This document shows, one piece after another, positions 6,125 through 7,358 of a DNA stretch of 7,358 bases. This DNA comes from CANLWN01 sp039815505 (GTDB lineage: Bacteria > Bacteroidota > Bacteroidia > Flavobacteriales > Flavobacteriaceae): assembly GCA_039815505.1 (NCBI GenBank), contig JBCBZE010000176.1, positions 1 through 7,358 on the forward strand, in the 5' to 3' direction. The notes beneath the pieces were generated by a model, which was given only the letters and a program-made list of their open reading frames with translations, had not been told where the DNA came from and searched no databases. Made by a program: the position numbers and the translations under genes. How positions within the stretch are numbered: position 1 is the first letter of the stretch; each line of letters begins with the position of its first letter.

Positions 6125-7358
6125 ATGGCCTTTTTATCCAATTTCAAAAGTACAGTTTTATTATGGGTTTTGTTGTTCAACGCCTGCGGAAACCATAGGG
6201 CCCCGGATAAAAAAAATCTTGGGGCGGTCATAACGGGAACGGAAAAAAAAGATACCTCCATTATCGTTGGAGCGAATAGAACCGAAATATACCTGCCCAT
6301 CTTAAAGCGTAAAAAAGTAGGTGTAATTGCCAACCAGACCAGTATTATTTTTAAGAATACCATCGATACAAAGCATAAACCGGACGATACGATTGATGAA
6401 CCTTATACCCATTTAATAGATTCTCTAGTAAGTCATGGTATTGACATCAAAAAAGTGTTTGCACCAGAGCATGGTTTTCGTGGCGATGTGGATGCCGGGG
6501 AGGCGGTCGCAGACGGATTGGATACTAAGACTGGGTTACCGCTAATCTCGCTTTATGGTAAAAACAAGAAACCTAGTCCCGAGCAGCTTAAAGGTTTGGA
6601 TATCATAGTTTTTGATATACAGGATGTGGGCGTGCGCTTTTACACCTATATTGCAACCCTACAATTAGCAATGGAAGCTTGTGCAAAAGCAAAGATCCCC
6701 ATGTTGGTTCTAGACCGGCCCAACCCAAACGGACACTACGTGGATGGGCCAACTATGGAAAAGGAACATACCGGGTTTTTGGGAATGAACACTATACCTT
6801 TGGTCTATGGAATGACCATTGGGGAGTATGCAAGAATGATCAATGAAGAAGGATGGTTAAAGGAAGGTATAAGGGTAGACCTTACCGTTATTAAGAACAA
6901 GAACTATACACACGATACTCCTTACAGTCTACCGGTACGGCCATCCCCTAATCTACCCAACGATGTTTCCATAAACCTATATCCCAGTCTAGGTCTTTTT
7001 GAAGGAACTCAGATTAATGCAGGTAGGGGCACAGAGCATCAATTTCAACGCTATGGCGCCCCTTTTTTGGATAGTGTCAAATACGGGTTTCGGTATAGGC
7101 CCCATCCAAATTTTGGTTCTAAACATCCCAAGCATAAGGGTGAAATCTGTTATGGAAAGGATTTATCGTTGTTGAACACGCGGATGAGCAATGTGTCATT
7201 AGAATGGCTTATTGACGCCTATACCCATGCCAATGATCCAAGTTTGGTATTCGTTAAAGAAGGTTTTACCAAACATGCAGGAACGGAAAAACTGCAACGC
7301 CAAATAGAGCAAGGCCTTTCCGAAACAGAAATTAAAAAAACGTGGCAGGCAGATTTAA
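6125..7358 (+). CDS. namZ: DUF1343/NamZ-type exo-beta-N-acetylmuramidase lipoprotein (3' end beyond window)
   Basis: This gene has 411 codons and is open at the right edge; the TAA letters at the end are out of frame. Family members are about 380-430 residues, so only a short C-terminal tail should be missing. Family enzymes (YbbC/NamZ of Bacillus, NamZ of Tannerella; GH171) release MurNAc from the non-reducing end of peptidoglycan fragments. The N-terminus has a hydrophobic segment (TVLLWVLLFNA) ending at Cys21, a relaxed lipobox, so it is probably a lipoprotein. Conserved blocks are VIANQTS (67-73), FAPEHGFRGDVDAGE (112-126, with the probable acidic catalytic residue E115), FDIQDVGVRFYTY (163-175), LDRPNPNG (196-203), RPSPNLPND (272-280) and LFEGTQINAGRGTEHQF (291-307). 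ATG 6125 is chosen because an in-frame TAA lies at 6113-6115 and the signal sequence begins directly. The role is probably cell-wall turnover or MurNAc salvage at the periplasmic face. Confidence 0.93.
   Translation, partial: MAFLSNFKSTVLLWVLLFNACGNHRAPDKKNLGAVITGTEKKDTSIIVGANRTEIYLPILKRKKVGVIANQTSIIFKNTIDTKHKPDDTIDEPYTHLIDSLVSHGIDIKKVFAPEHGFRGDVDAGEAVADGLDTKTGLPLISLYGKNKKPSPEQLKGLDIIVFDIQDVGVRFYTYIATLQLAMEACAKAKIPMLVLDRPNPNGHYVDGPTMEKEHTGFLGMNTIPLVYGMTIGEYARMINEEGWLKEGIRVDLTVIKNKNYTHDTPYSLPVRPSPNLPNDVSINLYPSLGLFEGTQINAGRGTEHQFQRYGAPFLDSVKYGFRYRPHPNFGSKHPKHKGEICYGKDLSLLNTRMSNVSLEWLIDAYTHANDPSLVFVKEGFTKHAGTEKLQRQIEQGLSETEIKKTWQADL
6145..6152 (-). promoter_or_regulatory. Candidate -7 promoter element for the permease gene, inside the NamZ-type signal sequence
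   Basis: On the minus strand this reads TACTTTTG, a full TAnnTTTG match, placing transcription start about 20 bases before the TTG start codon. No TTTG is present at the -33 position. It lies in codons 7-10 of the divergent gene. Confidence 0.4.

Noticed and set aside
6118..6363. 81-codon minus-strand frame opposite the NamZ N-terminus, whose TGA overlaps the permease TTG
   Set aside because: The stop-start overlap looks like translational coupling, but the frame is antisense to a well-supported lipoprotein gene and its sequence is composition-driven. It is more likely fortuitous.
7351..7358. Apparent TAA stop at the right edge
   Set aside because: The TAA is out of frame with the NamZ-type gene (codons there are GAT, TTA, then A..), so the gene continues past the window.

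Overview
The window looks like chromosome of a marine-type Flavobacteriaceae member (Bacteroidota). The reasons are the protein families and their sequence character, the absence of Shine-Dalgarno motifs before the starts, several Bacteroidota-type -7 promoter elements (TAnnTTTG), moderately AT-rich DNA, and a relaxed lipoprotein signal. I cannot name a genus. Coding density is high, no gap exceeds about 110 bases, and I see no mobile element, RNA gene or CRISPR array.

Six genes are on the minus strand and one is on the plus strand. From right to left on the minus strand they are: a LolC/LolE-like (FtsX-type) ABC permease with a TTG start (6121-4880); a PLP enzyme of the cystathionine beta-synthase/cysteine synthase family with a C-terminal CBS-domain pair (4769-3408); a secreted CPG2-like M20 metallopeptidase (3337-2036); an aldose-1-epimerase family protein (1961-1188); a Crp/Fnr regulator 14 bases behind it (1173-541); and the first 145 codons of a SulP anion transporter (437 to beyond the left edge). 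On the plus strand, a DUF1343/NamZ-type exo-N-acetylmuramidase lipoprotein starts at 6125 and runs off the right edge, with probably only its last residues missing.

Two themes appear. The first is cell envelope: the permease (lipoprotein release or efflux) and the NamZ lipoprotein (peptidoglycan turnover) diverge from start codons only three bases apart, so each must use control sequences inside the other's reading frame. The second is sulfur: a CBS-type enzyme, a SulP transporter and a Crp/Fnr protein with a cysteine-rich sensor loop lie within 5 kb, and the gaps before the transporter and the CBS gene both carry inverted repeats near start-proximal -7 elements. A sulfur- or redox-linked regulon is a reasonable hypothesis, but the sequence alone does not prove it.

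All seven genes belong to known families, and I do not see a clearly undescribed system. The points most worth a second look are regulatory: the divergent start pair, the operator-like repeats before the SulP and CBS genes, and the possible leaderless transcripts of both.
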